Assembly (NCBI GenBank): GCA_004794785.1
Contig: SJOL01005532.1
Span: forward strand, 76,921-140,920
Length of the DNA stretch: 64,000 bases
Source: Opisthorchis felineus
Taxonomy: Eukaryota > Platyhelminthes > Trematoda > Opisthorchiida > Opisthorchiidae
Reading direction: 5' to 3'
The position numbers and the translations under genes were made by a program. Positions 1 to 55,200 of this stretch are shown one piece after another; the stretch's first letter is position 1; every line of letters starts with the position of its first letter. The notes below the pieces were generated by a model that worked only from the letters and a program-made list of their open reading frames with translations, was not told where the DNA came from and did not search any database.

Positions 1-1049
1 CAATCTGGCTATGGTGGCCAGACAGTATGCTATCGTGGTGACTGTGGCGCACCTCCTGCAATCTTGTTGGATCATATACGACGCTCACCACGGTCTGATT
101 TAATGGAAGCTCAGGAAAAGTCTTCGATGCATATGGCTATGCTGTCGATGAGGTGTTGACAGCGCACACCTTGGCATCCTATAGGAAGCCAAATCTGATC
201 GTTTTTAAAGCATCGAGCAACGATAACAGAGAAGCACGTGGTTCTGGATGGATGTGGGTTGGTTACGTGGAGTTAGAAGAAACAGGCATGATATCGATAA
301 CTGCCATTTTTGCAGCCCTAAGTCCCACTGACTGTGATGTTGATGTTTAGATTCACAAACCGACGAACAGTTCATGCCAACATACCTGTTTCTGTTTTTT
401 TGCTACGTTACCAGGCTTTTCTTCCACTCATTCGGGACTTTGTGAAGTACTTCAACTTACTAATCATTACTGTTTCCTCCGACAACTGATAACATGGAAA
501 GAACCGGATCTGTTTCATTTTAACTCCTAATTGCTCGTGACACCACAATTCGAATTCAGTTACCACCATTGCCGAGTCTCTCGAGTCATCGATCGTCTAA
601 TGAGAGGGCGTACTTAAAAGTAGAGCTATCCGTAACCCAGTTTTTCGGCTTTCAGCAAAGTTGCTCCGGTCCACAACATATAGCCGTGTTGTCGGCTGTC
701 CATTAAATTCTGTCCAGCAACCTATATGTTAACAATAAAAGTGTCTTGAAAGGGTCGAATATTTCTCAGAAAGAATTGTATTCAACCCATGTCCAGGTAC
801 TCTCACAATCAAGGAGGCAAAATCCGCTACTTTCCTGTGAAATTAGGTTCGTTTTTCGATAAATAGCAGAGACGCTGTTGGTCTATTCAAGTTACTGTCA
901 GTTTTGGACGCAAAATCTGTGGGAGACTATCGTCAAATCACACAAGATAAACGGAATGCACTCAGCGGGGACGTATTGAATTCACAGTTTTTTCATCAAT
1001 ACTTAGTCTACTGTCATAAGGAATCTATCGTACAGATGTTTATAAAGAT

Positions 1050-1055
1050 TTTATT
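1050..1055 (-). terminator. Candidate polyadenylation signal AATAAA
   Basis: The minus strand reads AATAAA here, about 90 bp past the stop codon of the receptor gene, a normal distance for a short 3' UTR. Only the hexamer supports it. The remainder 1-1049 of the window shows no supported gene. Confidence 0.4.
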
Positions 1056-1144
1056 AATGATCACTGTATAATAATAAGCGGAATACACGGGTATAAATCA
1101 CAGTGGTCCGCACCATTCTATGGAAAAGACGACTTGGGCCGTTT

Positions 1145-42159
<41,015 letters not shown>

Positions 42160-43161
42160 CTGCAATTGAAAGAGACGGTATATTACCTCATTTTGGTAAA
42201 AAGGTGCATCACTAAGGCAAAAAATGAGTAAGACTTCTTTTTTGGGTAAGCGGGTCTTCACAATGACTTAGCGCTGACTTTTTTGCTTACTCCCAGCTAA
42301 CCATTTTCTGCCCAACAAAATATATTTTACTATATTTGCCTACTTAAGTTCGTCAACTGTCAGCCCGCATAAAAGCAGCTTCATCCGCGGAAGCGACCTC
42401 TAGGAAGATCATTAGTGTCACACATGGGAATTTGAAAGACTCAGTTTCATCGTTTTGTACGAAACGGGCTGGGCAAAATTGTGACTTTTAAGGAAGTGTA
42501 GCATGATGGTTTGAATTCTTCCAGTAAGAATATAGTCGAAATATTGCTGTGAAATATGATGAAAGAATGGCCAAATCACAGTGCTAGACTAGCTTATTTT
42601 ATGATGAAAGACGCCGATAGCCGGATTTGGACCGCGAAAACGGTGACGTGGCTCCAGTGATTTAGTCTAGGGCCACTTGGCGGAACAGGGTGACAATGAT
42701 TGGGATTTGACAATTATGGAATCTCAATAGGCCGGACAAAGTTTCCGTGAGAATTAAATATTAAAACAACCTATTTGCCTCTTAGGTAACAACATTCAAT
42801 GAACTACTCCAATTGGCCTGTCCGCAAGGATAAAATATAAAAAGTATGCTTCGCAATCACGAAGTGGTAATAATAAGTTTGGAAACCACATGGCACCTTG
42901 TTACGTCGTTTCCACGGGTAGCATAGCAGGAATATGAAAACGGCCGTTCATCCTTCCTTCATTTTTATACCTGTTGGGTGCTGGATTAATTTCTAGGAGA
43001 CCTATTTGAATGAGTGTGTATTTTATACACCTGAGGTTAGTGCCTAATTGCATGCAGTTCACCATTGAACAAGATAAGGTACATAAATGGTAGGTTAGCT
43101 ACAAATATTTCGCCGAGTCGCCTATTATTAATAGTTATAACCATACTGTTACAAGTTACAG
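42160..43161. other. Interval between the two divergent gene models
   Basis: About 1 kb between the first recognised receptor exon (minus) and the first recognised gp210 exon (plus). No start codon exon or promoter element could be identified for either gene. Both genes need further 5' exons, so this is not proven intergenic. Confidence 0.4.
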
Positions 43162-43292
43162 GAAATTACGCCACATTTACTACCCATCAAACTTTGGGTG
43201 ATCTTTCGATAATGGTAACATTTTTTGATGAATTCAGCCAGCCTATCACTTCCCTTACTTACATCCCAACTAACTTTGTGCTACCGCAACAG
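43162..43292 (+). CDS. gp210-like exon (about residue 385-410)
   Basis: Acceptor CTGTTACAAGTTACAG, donor CAACAG|GTTCGT, 131 nt, phase 1 in, 0 out. Encodes [20 protein letters not shown], then [13 protein letters not shown]. The [13 protein letters not shown] segment parallels the gp210 segment that reads EITIEVFDKFSN in the vertebrate protein. The sequence just upstream is open and hydrophobic but has no ATG and looks like a pyrimidine tract, so it is not taken as a signal peptide. Confidence 0.55.
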
Positions 43293-46200
43293 GTTCGTAT
43301 GTAACTTTCACGTTCATTGTTCTTTTCATTTAACGATAAGCACACAAAATTTGACACCAAAAATTTTTTTCATGTGTTCCTCCCTTAGTCCTTTTAGGTG
43401 GATTCCATAGGCTCTTCGGGCTTTTTCCAAATGTGCTTATCATATTTAGTCAGTCGGTGTATGTTGAATTCGGATAAAACTTCAGTTAGGAAGTCGGATA
43501 CGAAGCCCATAGAAATTTGTGGGAAGTAGTATACCATGTAAATCAACTTTTTAGGTTGCTTTCTTTCTTCAATAGAGTTTAGTTGACTAGCCGAATGGGT
43601 ATCGATCCTTGGAGGCCAAAATGCCGGTAAACCTGTTTCACCTCCTGTTCAGAAACCGGCTCATAGGAGTATGGAAATAATGAGGTGGTTGTGATAAAAT
43701 ATTTTTCGTGGTGATTCTATCCTTAACAACTTCTCTTCCAGTACAACAGTCCTCCCCTTGCACGGCTATCGCATACACAGGCCATTCATCCCTCTATAAC
43801 AGGACCACCTCGCTAGTACGCCTAATTTGGTTGGCTTTCCGGGTTTGTGACTGAGAATGGATACTACCTATTGAATTATTCCGCTACATGTCTAACGCAC
43901 ACATCGGTCGATTGCGCCAGCGCTTTTTTTTCTACCGCCTAAATACAGTCCAACTTCCAAAGTAATATCAACCTGATTTAGTGTAAAGCTCAACGCGACT
44001 ACTTGCACGGCAAACGTGAAAGCAGTATTGCCACGTTTTGAGCACAATTTTCCTAACTGCTGCCGAAATAGGATTACGCAATCTCAGTAGCCATCAAAGG
44101 TTGCATTGTTTCGAATTTTACAGTGAGTGTTCGAGAATGATAACTTGGGATTTTGGCGATTTTCAAGGTTATTATAGGAAAAATCAGTAAAGTAGCACAA
44201 CATGAATGTAGGCAACACATTTCCCTGAAAATATCGATCAAGCATGTACTCGATATCGCCTAACTTCACACGACGTGATCTAACGGTACAAGCTGTCTGG
44301 TACGACACGGTTGGAAAATTCCCTCAGGGAAATAGTTAGTGAAACTGTTCGAAAAACCTTTTCCCCTTCGACAAAACGTTTAAAACGTATTAAAAACGCA
44401 TACTCAGGGTGAACAACCCATGTGATATTTGCCGAATATTGTACTTAACATGCTGCAGCCATTACTTATCGCGCTATTGCCACAAGGACATTTTGTTGCC
44501 GCACTGAGATTTTTGGGCCCATCTTCCCACTCTTAAAGCATCTCCGAAAGGAGTTTCGTACTATACCATTCATTCGTACCCAAACTTCACACAACGCTGC
44601 TTCAACTTCTTGCACTTCCCCTAAGTCGAAAAATACCGTTAGTTAGGAATTTACCTGAGCTTTCCTCAAAGTGTGGTATTCCGCCTGCTTTTAAGCATGT
44701 GATCTGGATCCATTACCCAATGACGGGTATTCGGCAACTTGAGCCGAATATTTCGGCCCGATTGAGACAGTTTTTCCAACACTGAGAATATTTATTTCGG
44801 TTTGATGTACAAGGAGAATTTTTGTAAAACTGTCTCACTCGGGTAGCATACACTCGAATGCAGGTGATGACCGGATAGATAGATATTGGCTACCCCTTTC
44901 TTCATTCTCTTCGAAAACAAGTATTTTGTTGATAGAACTATTGAGTTTATTTCAAGCGCACTTTGGAAATTATCCTGGTAGATGCTTGCTTCTTTAATAT
45001 ACTAATTTGTTATACTAAAATACTTTCCTCTGGTGTGGTCTTAAAACCTTATCGATGAGTTTTCTTTGTTACAATAATCACCCGATTTGGCAAAAGGTAA
45101 CCAGAGCCTCGCAAATAACACACATAAAGCTGGTTTAGATAATTGCTTCTCAATGCAATATCGTCAACTATTGCACTGTTACGGAAACGCAACAATTGCA
45201 ACCGCATTCTTATGGGACGTCAGACAGACCCATAAAAGTTGACATTTTTCGGCGCATCGCACAGTATGTTACTAGTTATTGTTTTACGTAATCCCCACTT
45301 TATCACCACTTGGCTACCGGTGAGTCCATACAGGTTGGTGTTGTTAAGATTGGTCGTAATATCGAAACGAGATATGCACCAGTCATGCACAGTTGTGTCT
45401 CATAGAATTTGGCCATAAAATTGGTTGATTTGAACATGCAAATTTTGTGAGTCGTTTCTGACATCACTGTATTGATGTACGCAGCTTCTGCAGGCAGTAA
45501 GAGAAGAGGCTTGAGATTGCCGGTAGATGTTTTCTCGGTGTAACAATTCTAGATAATCAGAGACTTGGCACAGTAAATGTCTGAAATTTATCCATTTTTC
45601 CTAGACATTTAGTGTCCAAAGGATGCTGAGGTACAACTAACTAGGACCGATGGGGACCGTAACTCCAATTTATGCTGAAAACGAACCACTTTCACTTTGC
45701 TTTAGTTAGAAGTGCTATGGAAGCTGTTTGGAATTTAAAAGTTGGACATTAAAAAACGGGCACTTCTAGGAGCAACAATGGAGCAAGACATTTAGGTATC
45801 CCTGCAATGTGGAAACTAATGAATAAATACGAAATGAGACAGAAATATGAGTTTGAGTTTAAAATGACTCGTCCGTTTTACTCCTTCTTGTTTTGCCACA
45901 GTTTTGTGACATTTTTTGCTTTATTACACATGCTGTGGATATTGGGTGCAGATGATTGAGTACAGAGCAAGGCCACGTGTCCGTATTTACTGTAGAGTCC
46001 CATGTACAACATTCTCAACAGTTGTATTAGAATTCACTTTTCACGTACAACAAGGTCGCGCGGTGTCTGGCGGTTTCTGCGCGCGATCATCCGACCAACC
46101 AATAATCTGTCATCCTGATGAGTCAGTGCTATCCGTGTGACGTCCTCAATGACGTGATTATGTATATCACTACAGTGTTTGAACACCAAAAACCTGGAGA

Positions 46201-49200
46201 AAATTTCTCTGGTGCCAAAAGGCTACTTGAGTTCGAACTAATGTAACCAAGAAGGTCACATCTGAAAGCGTGTAGGAAATGTACAATAAAGATGAAGCAG
46301 TTAGCGCAAAAGGTAAAACCAGTGGAAAGTGAAATGGAGAACATTATTGTTAACATCTATAGATTAGATGTAAACCACTAGTGTCTTCAAGATTATTGCG
46401 CGATTGAACAAATTGCTCTTGCGTGCAAAATGGATTCAAACTGGTTGACGGCAATGGTGTTACTCATGGGCTTAACGCGATGATTCAGTGGAAAAAGTGG
46501 AAAAGTGGAAAGTTTGGAATGACTAAGTGCCCCAACTTGGTGAACTACATAGTCATAGTCAGCAGTGTCGGACTGATAGGATTTCCTAGCGTGCTAGTAG
46601 GGGTGACAGCTTCGTAATTCACATTCTCAAATCGAAACCAAGTTTTTCTGTTTGTATTAGGGAATTTTACTGAAAGGAGAAACAAATGTCCTTCCGTTGT
46701 AAAAAATCGTTTAGCTGTAGCACCCTTTTGGCGACTAGCTGGCATGGAAGGATACGAGGGCTAGGATACTGTCAGGTTGCCCAAGCCTAGAGAGGAACAG
46801 TCGAAATGTTGAGGTTGGGTTCGAACCACTGACTTTTCGGTCTGTAAGCTTGCGCCTTAACCACTGAGCTATCTCGAGCTATCTCGTCGTTGTAAAATGT
46901 GCGCCGATTTGCCAGTTTGTGCGTGATTAATATGCACCCAAGACTTAAAATCTATCTCAACCTATAAGCCTCCATTACTGGTTTGTGTGTTGAAGTTCAT
47001 GGCACATGTTCTGTACAATATACCGTCCTCTCTTATGACTTTCCGGTGCATATCACAGGTTTGAATCAATTGCCTTAAAGAATTGCCGCAACTGCGTTAC
47101 TCAATAAACTGATTTGTCGGCGAATACAAATGTTGGCACGGGATTTTACCTTGTCCATCAGTCATGTTCCTCAGGCGGTGTTCATCGCACAGTTTGCTTA
47201 ACGGACATTCTTCTCAAACCTGCTGACCCATTTCTTCGTGGGGTCTACATAACAACTGCATATAGTCCTCCGCCATCCAAACACTGATTTCGTGTTGGGC
47301 AAGCATAAACGAGTACTAGGTGACATACTCTTGGAATGAAATCGATTACAAACTCAACACGCAACCACATGACACAGTCCCGTCCATTGTATGGGGCTCG
47401 TTCAGTATTGTAGCCACAAATAAGCCACGCCAATAGCTGTAGCACGAAAGGACTAAGATATACATGAGGTTACTATTCCACTGAATAGCCAAAAGCTGCT
47501 TGAGGTAGCTAGAGTAAGTTGGAGATTAGTTGGAATGCAAATTTGTCCTATGAATACGGAGGACTTTCTCCCGATATCTACTGTTCACCGTAATGTACGT
47601 CTTAACTCATATTGAGTTCTTGGTGGTTCTGTGATGTTTTACATCTCATTATACCAGTCGTGATCATAGGTGGAGCTAAGAAGGTTTGTTTACCCAGGCA
47701 GCAGGAAACCACCGAGATTCATGAATTCACCTGTCCTCTTCAACATTCAGGTTGTGAACCTCCGTATATCTGTTCAAGTAACAGAATACTTCAACTGTTT
47801 CCTCGTCAAGACACACAGTAGCACTTTGTTCTTAGACCACGGAAAGGTTTTTTTATTTTATTTTCTCTATCATACCTTTTCCCCCTCTCTTATCAACTTA
47901 AGTTTTACGAGTGTCCCCACACAATGAGTTTTTCTAGGGACAGAGATGGCTGGCTTCAATAAGGGCTTCTTACTTCCCAGACAATACACAGCTTCTGAAG
48001 AAGTTATTGCGTGCTGCTTGAGGATGCATTCTCTTGTTTATTCTCACATCTTGATCATAAAGTTTTCAAAATAATATTTATACTTTAAGTTGCCTGATGC
48101 GCAATGGTGAATGAAGGCAGCGTCTGGTTTCCGGATGAGGTACTTTTAGTTTCGTGTCGTAGATCAGTTAGGACTGAATAGACTTCACTTGCAACTGTCT
48201 AAACAGTCGATGGGCAGCGCCAGTTAAATTACAAATTTACTGCAACCTAGAATGCCAAAATTAGCAGTCAAGTTCAGATTCAAAACCGCAGGTGGATAAC
48301 TGGCATTCTGTTCTTTATGACTGAGATATACTCGAAGTTTTTGCTACCGTGCAGTTAAACTGGTACTTCTCGGTGTGGGCAAATCCTTGCGGGTAAAGCG
48401 CAATAACAAGTGCGTATCACTGTAAGACTATGTGAGATAAAAAGCTAGGTATTCTAATTATAAATGGTATCATTATCCTCTTATTCAGTTTACACAACAT
48501 ATAGCTGCTACAAGTATCAATAGCTAGATCAGGACTGATCAAACCACAGAAGGGATGCCGATGTGTGTCAAACCAACGTCAGCATTTGACCTAATTCTTT
48601 ACCTTGGGTTGTTTAGCGATAAGGAGAACGATAGTCATGCTCTGATTTAAAATACACAAGGGTCTGAATTGGGGGTTAAAGCAGCTTGAGTCCGTAGACC
48701 TGGTACATTCAGTTCATATAGATTCATTTGCATTGAACCCGGTTGTTTTCAGAGAAGGGGGACTTGCACGTTCACACTTGGATTTCATCAGACATTTATA
48801 AGACTGTTCGACTTAACACTTTTTCCTTTGTATAGGTTGTGAGTGATTTTGACTGCTGTGTATAAAGGTCATAAACCTTGTGCAAAGACAAGTGTAATCA
48901 TTTCACGTTTTTAGGCGGCAGTTTATTTAGCAAAACAAAAGGTTCTCATAGTAATAGTATTTGCTTGAACTCCATCACGATGGTAAGGCCTGGATGTGCA
49001 ACACTGGTTTTGCTAAAATTTGGACCAGATAAAAAGCAACAACCTTCTGAAAGCATGTGACTTAGTTCCTTCTGGGAGTAGTGGAAGGAGTATTCAGTAC
49101 ATCGAATATCCTACATTGTGCTTTGCTTGCCTGTAATGTCCCATGAAGTAAAGTGAACATATATGTCGATCACGCAGGCATCAGCACCCCTACCGAATTT

Positions 49201-52200
49201 ATAAAAAAAGGCTTCTTATGGAAGTTCTTGATCTCTGTTTGCAGGCTAATGAGTTAAATGATATACACACCCACCAAGTGTAAGGCTTGGGTGTATTCGG
49301 AAAAGCTCAATTCAGTGACGCATGAGATCACAAGCCAAAAATTGCGAAGCTTTGAGTATCATCAATAAAATGCCTTACTATATATATAGAAATACGTACA
49401 TAAAAGGGTTAGAAACGTTAGATTTTGGGGATTTCTGTCCAAATTGTTGCACGAATTGGAGCAAGTCCAAAGAAATTCTTAAAAGGGTTTTTAAAACGCT
49501 AAAAAGCAGCATAGTCGGGGAGAACGACAAGTCGTTCCGATTTAGCGACAAAAGTGTACGCTCAGCGAGCACGCACAGCGAGCGTAGAAATTTCGCCAAA
49601 ACTGGTTCGATGTGTCAAGGGTCAAAGGTTCACGAGGGGTTACGGGTACGTATCGAATCTATAAGGTGAACGCAGAAAACAGTAGGTTCAAGAAACGGGA
49701 GGGTTTGATCGAGGGCTTTGCTTTTAAACATAAGCTAAAGACGGAGCTAACTTAATAGTTCACTCCACTGCCTTCGCTCTTGTACACGCCGTAAAATAAA
49801 ATGGCCACTCAGGAGCATATAATGAAAAATAGAATGCTTTTTTTGTGTATCCGTAAGTTAGCTCCACTTAGCGGTAAGCAATGAGGTATACTGATAATCG
49901 GCAAATGAATTTTGGTGGGGACCGTGTTTGTCGGAGGCATTACCCAGTCTACCATTATTGCGTAGGTCGATATAAATTAACGTGGATACACATCAAGATC
50001 CCCAAATGCCTTTTTTCAACTAACCTTCCAGTACGAGTCATCTTTTGCGGCCCCACAATTGATGGCCGGCCAGGTTTAACCAGATCACTCTTCTGTGCAA
50101 CGTTTTTCACTAGCATGTGTACACTTAGCTAATCCTAGTCTTAAATGTCGAATGATTTATTTGGGAACATCGAAATCACTATTCTGTGCGTCATTTTTTG
50201 ACTCTACCGAATGATGTCAGTAAACGACTGATTGTAGCCGACTCCGTTTCACTACTTTGATCAACGGTACAAAAGTTTTGCCAGCGTTAACAGTTTGGGC
50301 ATTTGCACATCACAACTGGCAGAATGACAGTCAGTTGAACAGCTGATGTCTACGCCTCTATGCTCGCATTAGATTGAAAGGTGGATAAACCGAGGCGACC
50401 GTTCTCAGTAAACTTTACAATTTACGTTCAGCCATTAAAATCCGGCAAAACGGATGTGAGCCTGAAGTATGTTGGTGAGAAATGACCAGAAACTGAGTGG
50501 TAAAACAGACAGATGTTTCCTTAGGAAGGGGCCAAATTTTCATAGCAATGTAAAATCATATCGTACTTCGTCTGGTAAGTCATAGGCTAAAGGTTTTCTA
50601 GGACCCCCATTGTGACTTTAAAAATTTACCTCCAACGTTAGTTTACTGAACAACTTATTTTAGAGGCTGTAAGTTGTGTTATCGAAGGGCGATTCATGCA
50701 CCAAAAATTGATGACAGTACCTGCGTGACGTTTTAGTAAGGCTAAGTTTCTGAAATGCCACCTGTGGACTGTTAACCAGCGCACCTTCTACTAATAACCT
50801 TACCACTAGTGTCTTGCAATGGTACTGTGCTCGCTACCTTCTCGCGTAAAATTACTTCACTACTGTCCTTGTCAAGTCTTTGAGGAAAATGACTGATTAT
50901 TTTCACAAATGACTCCAGAGTTTTCTTCTGCGGAACCAAAAATAGTTTCCACTTAGGGCGATATTTATAGAGAATACCAGAGATCGAGTGATTCCTGTAT
51001 TACTGTTTCATTTATTTATGTTATTTGTTTTATTTTTGTTTATTATTTTATTTGGTGACTAGTTATTTTGTTTCCCTTGGTTTTAGGATGTTTTTGTGTG
51101 CGTACGGCGTAGAAATGAACTTGCTGGGGGATAGGATCAGCTATCACATAAACCCACCCAACTTGATGTCGTTCGTCTTCTCAAATATCCCCATTATCAT
51201 ATCTACGGTCCCTTGGCTGAATTTCAGTTATTAGGAAAGTTGGACCATAGGTAGTGAGTACTCGGATGAAATTACGCCACCTCAGGAAGGGAAGAGGTTA
51301 CACCACGATAAGCACTAGAAAGTCCTAATTTGTTGCTGCAATGCTGGGCTGGATCGAGCTTGAAGCACAAGATAACGGCTGATTTGCACCACGTACTAGA
51401 TGGATTTATCAAAAGCGCTCCATTCCCAGAAAGAGAGTTTGAAAGCGAAGAAAAGAAACAACCCCAAACATCCTGCCAAATAAGTTGCCTCACCATAAAG
51501 ACAGCGTGTTACTTATAATCATAGTTAAAGAGCCAAAATGCAAACAATGATCGGGATGCCAGGGATGAAGAAATTCAGTTACAGTCAAGTTCAGTGTTTG
51601 GCTAGCTGGCCTACCAATCATCTTGCTCCATCGGTATATTGCTGTTATCTGTGCTACGGCTGAGGCTCAGTAGCACAGCGGATTGCGCCTAACTGCAAGC
51701 CTACTGAACCATTCCTCAGAGTAGACTTATTTCTCTTTTGTTCAACAACATATACCTCCAGGTTCGTAAAACCCTAAAATAAGACATATTTGCCTGTTTT
51801 CTTTGAGCGTCTGAGCCACTGAAGGTTAGCAGTGGCTGGCTAACGACCTCAGTTAAGAACAAAACATAGACAAGGAATTATTGGATATCAAGTGTGCGCA
51901 CAAACAAGGAAACACCAAAAGACGGGTGGTGATCGTATTTTGTGCTGACGGTTTGTTTAGGATGTTTAGTTCAAGAAAGCTGTCGAAAGAGCAGACTAAG
52001 AGTGCTTCAGAGGGTCTCGGCAGGTTAGAATAAGGGGGACAGTGCTCCGAAAGGATTTCCATCCACCATCTGAAGTTTACCAAACCTAATATTTCCGGAG
52101 GAGGGTAAAAGAAACTCATTCACCTCAACTGGTCACCACTGAAATACAGCTTCACTCGTCAGGATTTGGTGACCCTCTACCGTCTCCAAACATTAAGAGC

Positions 52201-55200
52201 ATGCAACTTTTTGCAGTTTATATGAGAAAGTTATCAGGCTTTCAGAGTGGATTGCAACAACTCTCAACTGAGTTAAGCTCGATGAGACAAATATTTCTTC
52301 CCAAAATGTAAAGACAATTTCAGACAGCGTGACAAACATTTGGACAAAGCGAAATGACTCCCCAGTCTCACTTTCAGAGAATTAAATTACTAGAACCCTT
52401 AGCAACCATCGGTATGTTTTACCTATTCGTACAAATGAGACAACGCCCTAGTTTGTGCTACATGGTTTGCATCCAAGGCCGAAGATAGCGGCAAAAGCTA
52501 AAGTCACGGCTGTCATATAGTTGAATGACATTTTACCTCGTAGCAGATCTGTGGACTCGTTATACAAGTTACGGAAACTCAAGTTTTTCTTTGGGAAAAT
52601 AGAACACGCTGCAACTTGATTGTCACCACCTTAATCTGAAGCGGAAGAAGTCCGCCTTCCAGAAGAAGAGTTTCAGCTCTTTCCTGTCATTTAAAGGTTG
52701 TATTGTTGCAAACCTAGAGTAATAAAATGCTGAATATTCTAAGCGTAGCTTTTTAGGGGACTATGAATCCTTGAGGTCTATCATTGAAGGGAAAATTGTT
52801 AGCTCAAGTTGTGGTGATGGCCGCTGGGTTGCTCGTTGAGCTGGTTGCAAACGTTTCATCACCGGTCGGGTAGCACCATCCGTGCTTTTTGAATGAAAGC
52901 GCACACTTCCATTCACAACAAAATGACGGTAAATGGTGATTAAAAGTTTGCAACCAAATTACCCAGCTCAGCGGAGGGACCAACAACAATCCTTGAGGTG
53001 TCGCCAGTATGCACTTGCAGTCAAATCTGAACAAAGCATCTTTGTCATTTCATCCCGGCTTTGTAACCAGTCTTCTCATCGCTTGTTGCTATAACTAAAC
53101 TAAACTAACCACTGCCATGGCAACGCGGTTACCTCAACGTTGACACCTGCCAACTACTTTTCACTCAAAATCCAATAACACACTAGCCTCGTTTAAAAAA
53201 ATGGACAGGCGTACTTCCACGTTAATGGCGGGCGTCCACTGAGTCTGGACCATTTATTACTATGTTTAGACAGGTTTTCACCCAACTCCGTAGTTTACCA
53301 AGCACAATTCAAAAGGCCAATAAGGTAAGGTTGTCCATATATATATATATATATNNNNNNNNNNNNNNNNNNNNNNNNNNNNNNNNNNNNNNNNNNNNNN
53401 NNNNNNNNNNNNNNNNNNNNNNNNNNNNNNNNNNNACTGTTTTAAAGAAGTACACTCATTTGCAAATCAATTTGGTTTTGCGAGAGACTCACCTAAAACC
53501 CAGCTGAATCTCTCGTTTGTGATGTTTCCATGCAACTGAATTTGCTGCACCAGGACGCCCCATGTCCCAGTTGCTACGATATTCGAGATATCGCGATGCA
53601 TGAAATTTTACTCATAAGGTCGCTGAAAATTCTTCGACAGCCAACTACCGGTTTTACCCTTTTTGGGGCTCAGCAGGCACAAAGGAGAGATTCAGCTGAG
53701 TTCCAGGTGAGTCTCTCGCAAAATCAGATTGATTTGCAAATGAGTGGATTTCTTGAAAACAGTCCAATTTGGGTTCAAGTAGAACATAAGGTTGACGAAA
53801 ACCCGGGGACTGTGCCTGCCTGATGAGCCCCAAAAAGGGCGAAACCGGTCGTGGGCTGTCGAAGAATTTTCAGCAAACTTATGAGTAGTACATTACGCAC
53901 AATCGTTTTACTTTCCAGAGTTGCAACTCAGAAGATTTTGGGTGCGCATCCCAGAGGGCATCTCGCATATGTTTGGAGACAATGCTTATTTTGTAGGGTC
54001 AGAAGGCAAATTGGCCCTTTGTCAAAAACTTACAAGCGAACTTCCGTCAACTGCAACTTGAGTATTTTACTGGATTGCATTCGTTTATCGGCTGCAGTCA
54101 CTTTTCAGTGCTCACAGTGAAGCATGATGCGCTCACTCAAATGAAGGATGACGTAGTCTTTTACAACGCTTAAACGTAGGATCTCGAGGCGAATTGCTAC
54201 GTGCCATCTTGAATCCTCCTTCTGTCTAATTCTCCTGGCATAACAGAATCAAAAGTTGGCTAATTATATGCAATTGAGAGCGTAACTCGGCTTTATTGCC
54301 TCTCGGTTGGGTTAAAATGGCAAGAATAGTCCAAGCAGGACAGCCGAAGCCACTCATAGCTACTCGCAATAAATAACAAAATAGTCAGCAATCCTTAAAA
54401 CACCTGCCACTTCACCAGGTAATTTTGATGTACTTAAAACTGATTGAAGGTTCACTCATTCTTGAATGTCACCATCGATCCTCTAATTGACTGAAATATT
54501 CCAATAGCTTCATCTAGCCTGTTCATCATAAACTTCCCGTTCTGGATAAACGTCAGTCAGGATCATGTACCAGTAGTTACTTCCGTTGAGGTGAATTATA
54601 CGGACTACACAAAACTTTCTGAGGGCTTTCTGAAGGAACTCCTGGGCTAAACTGATTCGTATCTGACCAAGGTAAAGGTCCGTATCTTACTGATCCATAT
54701 CTCATATATCGAGGCCTCTTAAATGGACCACGCTTTCATCTGTGGGCGCATTCTACAGAATCACAGCGAAAGTCGTAATATTTCGTTTGAACTAAGACTA
54801 ATAACTTGTTGCCGGGATCATACTACGGACGCGATTAGTTAAAAGTCCCACACGTCTCTACACATGTGAAGAAGAATTTGGCCCAAAACGTAAGCACTGG
54901 TTACGTACAGGCCATTTTGAAGAGTTTCGGACCTGGAAGGGACTTGGGCAACCCAGGCACAAAGTATGGACAGAACGTACATGTTACCAAGATCTTTCGT
55001 TAGTCCTTGTTTACGGCTTGGGAATGCGAACACCAGGGTTAGACTTTTTTTATCTTAAAATATACTAGCCGTTGTTGCTATACGGTTATAAGGAAGCTGA
55101 CTGAATGCTGAAAGCATTAAACATGATGTTCTAAGTCTGATTCGGCTTGACCATCTTGGATGCTGTCTCAGTGGAGTTGGCTGATCTATCCTGTGTTAAC

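Noticed and set aside
43065..43161. Hydrophobic stretch before the first gp210-like exon as a signal peptide and gene start
   Set aside because: There is no ATG in that frame after the upstream stop, and a consensus acceptor lies at its end, so it is more likely intron.
46811..46886. A functional tRNA gene on the minus strand
   Set aside because: Good A and B boxes but a poorly paired anticodon arm and no mature 3' end; more like a SINE head.
53530..53823. Plus-strand frame of 97 residues
   Set aside because: Lies wholly within the foldback repeat arms.
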